The notes below the pieces were generated by a model, which was not told where the DNA came from, did no database searches, and saw only the letters and a list, made by a program, of their open reading frames with translations. From the NCBI GenBank assembly GCA_903915615.1, contig CAIWTR010000431.1, positions 1 to 5,921 on the forward strand: a stretch of 5,921 nucleotides of DNA. Direction: 5' to 3'. Position 1 is the stretch's first letter, and every line of letters starts with the position of its first letter. A program made the translations under genes and the position numbers. Below, one piece after another: positions 4,993 to 5,921 of this stretch. The DNA is from an uncultured Armatimonadota bacterium. GTDB lineage: Bacteria; Armatimonadota; Armatimonadia; Armatimonadales; Armatimonadaceae.

Positions 4993-5921
4993 CGGTGTAG
5001 TCCATATCCAAATCTTCGGCTTCGCCGCTTGCGACGGGTCGCGCACGATCCGTTGCCCAGTATCTTAGCTCTGCAATCCCCTCACGCATCGTGCGGGAAA
5101 GTGGTACCGAAACCTTAATGACATCAAGCATGTCACTATCTGTGAGCACGCGGGCTCCATCGTGGAACGATGTGTACATCGCAGAAACGACAACCTGCTC
5201 AATTTCAGCGCCAGAAAAGCCGATTGCCTTCCGCGCCAAGAGGTCAACATCGTGGTTTGTGACTTCACGCCCGCGCTTGCGCAGGTGAATTGCGAAGATT
5301 TCTTTGCGCTCGGGGAGCGCGGGAAGATCAACAAAAAAGATTTCGTCAAAACGACCTTTGCGCATCAGTTCCGGAGGAAGGGCAGAGACATCATTGGATG
5401 TTGCAATCACGAAAACCGGAGCCTTCTTATCCTGCATCCACGAAAGAAAAGTCCCAAACACACGGCTGGTTGTACCGCCATCGGAGATCCCGGAGCTCTG
5501 CGTCCCGCTAAAGCCCTTTTCCAGCTCATCGATCCACAAAAGACAAGGCGCTACAGACTCTGCTGTGGCGATGGCTTTACGCATATTCTCCTCTGATGAC
5601 CCGACAATACCTGCGAAGATTCGGCCGACATCGAGGCGTAGGAGTGGCAACCGCCAGAGACTCGCGATGGCCTTTGCGGTCAAGGATTTACCACAGCCTT
5701 GTACACCGAGGAGGAGGATTCCCTTGGGTTCCGGGAGTCCATATTCCTTGGCTTTCCCACTAAAGCTTGCCGTCCTCTGATTCATCCAGTCCTTTAAAAG
5801 GTCCATGCCTCCGACATCGTTGAATGCTTCCGATGCCCGGTAGTACTCGAGGATGCCGGATTTCCGGATGATTTGTTCTTTTTCGCCAAGAATGACATCG
5901 ATGTCAAAGCAGCGTTTCTCA
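4976..5921 (-). CDS. ycf46: Ycf46-like AAA+ ATPase, 5' end outside the window
   Basis: The frame is open from the TGA at 4976-4978 to the right edge, giving about 314 C-terminal residues of a family usually near 500. An in-frame ATG at 5804-5806 is internal, because conserved EYYRASEAFNDVGG reads through just upstream of it. Counting from that Met: Walker A GVQGCGKS (34-41), LDVGRIFAGIVGSSEENMR (58-76) as the pore-loop region, Walker B LLWIDE (89-94), sensor 1 ATSN (135-138), arginine-finger segment MRKGRFDEIFF (148-158), and sensor 2 FSGAEIEQ (197-204). The wording around the Walker motifs (LPLLRLDVGR, APCLLWIDE, RKGRFDEIFF) is distinctive of Ycf46. The end is acidic (EDLDMDYTDDD). These are cytoplasmic remodelling-type ATPases without a settled substrate; the Synechocystis member has been linked to inorganic carbon use. 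It leads an operon with the beta-lactamase-like and dipeptidase genes. Confidence 0.92.
   Translation of the reverse strand, partial: EKRCFDIDVILGEKEQIIRKSGILEYYRASEAFNDVGGMDLLKDWMNQRTASFSGKAKEYGLPEPKGILLLGVQGCGKSLTAKAIASLWRLPLLRLDVGRIFAGIVGSSEENMRKAIATAESVAPCLLWIDELEKGFSGTQSSGISDGGTTSRVFGTFLSWMQDKKAPVFVIATSNDVSALPPELMRKGRFDEIFFVDLPALPERKEIFAIHLRKRGREVTNHDVDLLARKAIGFSGAEIEQVVVSAMYTSFHDGARVLTDSDMLDVIKVSVPLSRTMREGIAELRYWATDRARPVASGEAEDLDMDYTDDDTA

Noticed and set aside
5046..5046. Upstream GTG start for the beta-lactamase-like gene
   Set aside because: It would add 18 residues (beginning MRDPSQAAK) and extend the overlap with the ATPase to 71 bases. The added residues are only an out-of-frame reading of the ATPase tail, and the ATG at 4992 gives a family-like N-terminus.
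5804..5806. ATG as the true start of the ATPase
   Set aside because: The frame stays open to the right edge and the upstream codons encode conserved Ycf46-type sequence (EYYRASEAFNDVGG), so this Met is internal.

Overview
This 5.9 kb window comes from a bacterial chromosome that uses the methylerythritol phosphate (MEP) isoprenoid pathway. Base composition is balanced, genes are tightly packed, and there are no mobile elements, RNA genes or CRISPR. I cannot assign the organism confidently. A Ycf46-type AAA+ ATPase is typical of cyanobacteria and plastids but also occurs in scattered other phyla. A PepV-type dipeptidase beside a class A beta-lactamase-fold hydrolase does not look specifically cyanobacterial. 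An Armatimonadota-like or other under-sampled lineage is possible, but that is a guess.

Plus strand, 1-2042: a short open tail ending at 43-45, possibly the C-terminus of XseB, then a roughly 100-base leader, then a complete dxs for 1-deoxy-D-xylulose-5-phosphate synthase. The leader holds a TTGACA hexamer, a perfect 7-base inverted repeat, and a small hairpin directly against the Shine-Dalgarno sequence. dxs ends at a strong hairpin terminator (2060-2092) that serves both strands, because the next gene converges on it.

Minus strand, 5921 down to 2111, read in the direction of transcription: (1) a Ycf46-like AAA+ ATPase whose start lies beyond the right edge; (2) a class A beta-lactamase-fold serine hydrolase that overlaps the ATPase end by 17 bases; (3) an M20 PepV/Sapep-type dipeptidase starting 4 bases after that gene; (4) a 247-base spacer; (5) a MarR-family regulator; then the shared terminator. 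The first three genes are clearly one operon. No terminator is visible before marR, so marR may be its last gene or may have its own promoter in the spacer.

The 247-base spacer (2546-2792) is the least ordinary part. It contains a 34-codon histidine- and aromatic-rich small ORF behind the best Shine-Dalgarno sequence on the minus strand. Two mutually exclusive base pairings lie upstream, and one of them would mask that Shine-Dalgarno sequence. An operator-like 13-base palindrome overlaps the small ORF's stop codon. This could be a leader controlling marR, although each element is short enough to occur by chance.

Functionally, the minus-strand operon pairs a chaperone-like ATPase with two hydrolases that appear cytoplasmic. 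The beta-lactamase-like protein has no signal peptide and lacks the ExxLN omega-loop motif, so it is more likely a peptidase, esterase or amidase than an antibiotic-resistance enzyme. The link to peptide turnover is inferred from context.
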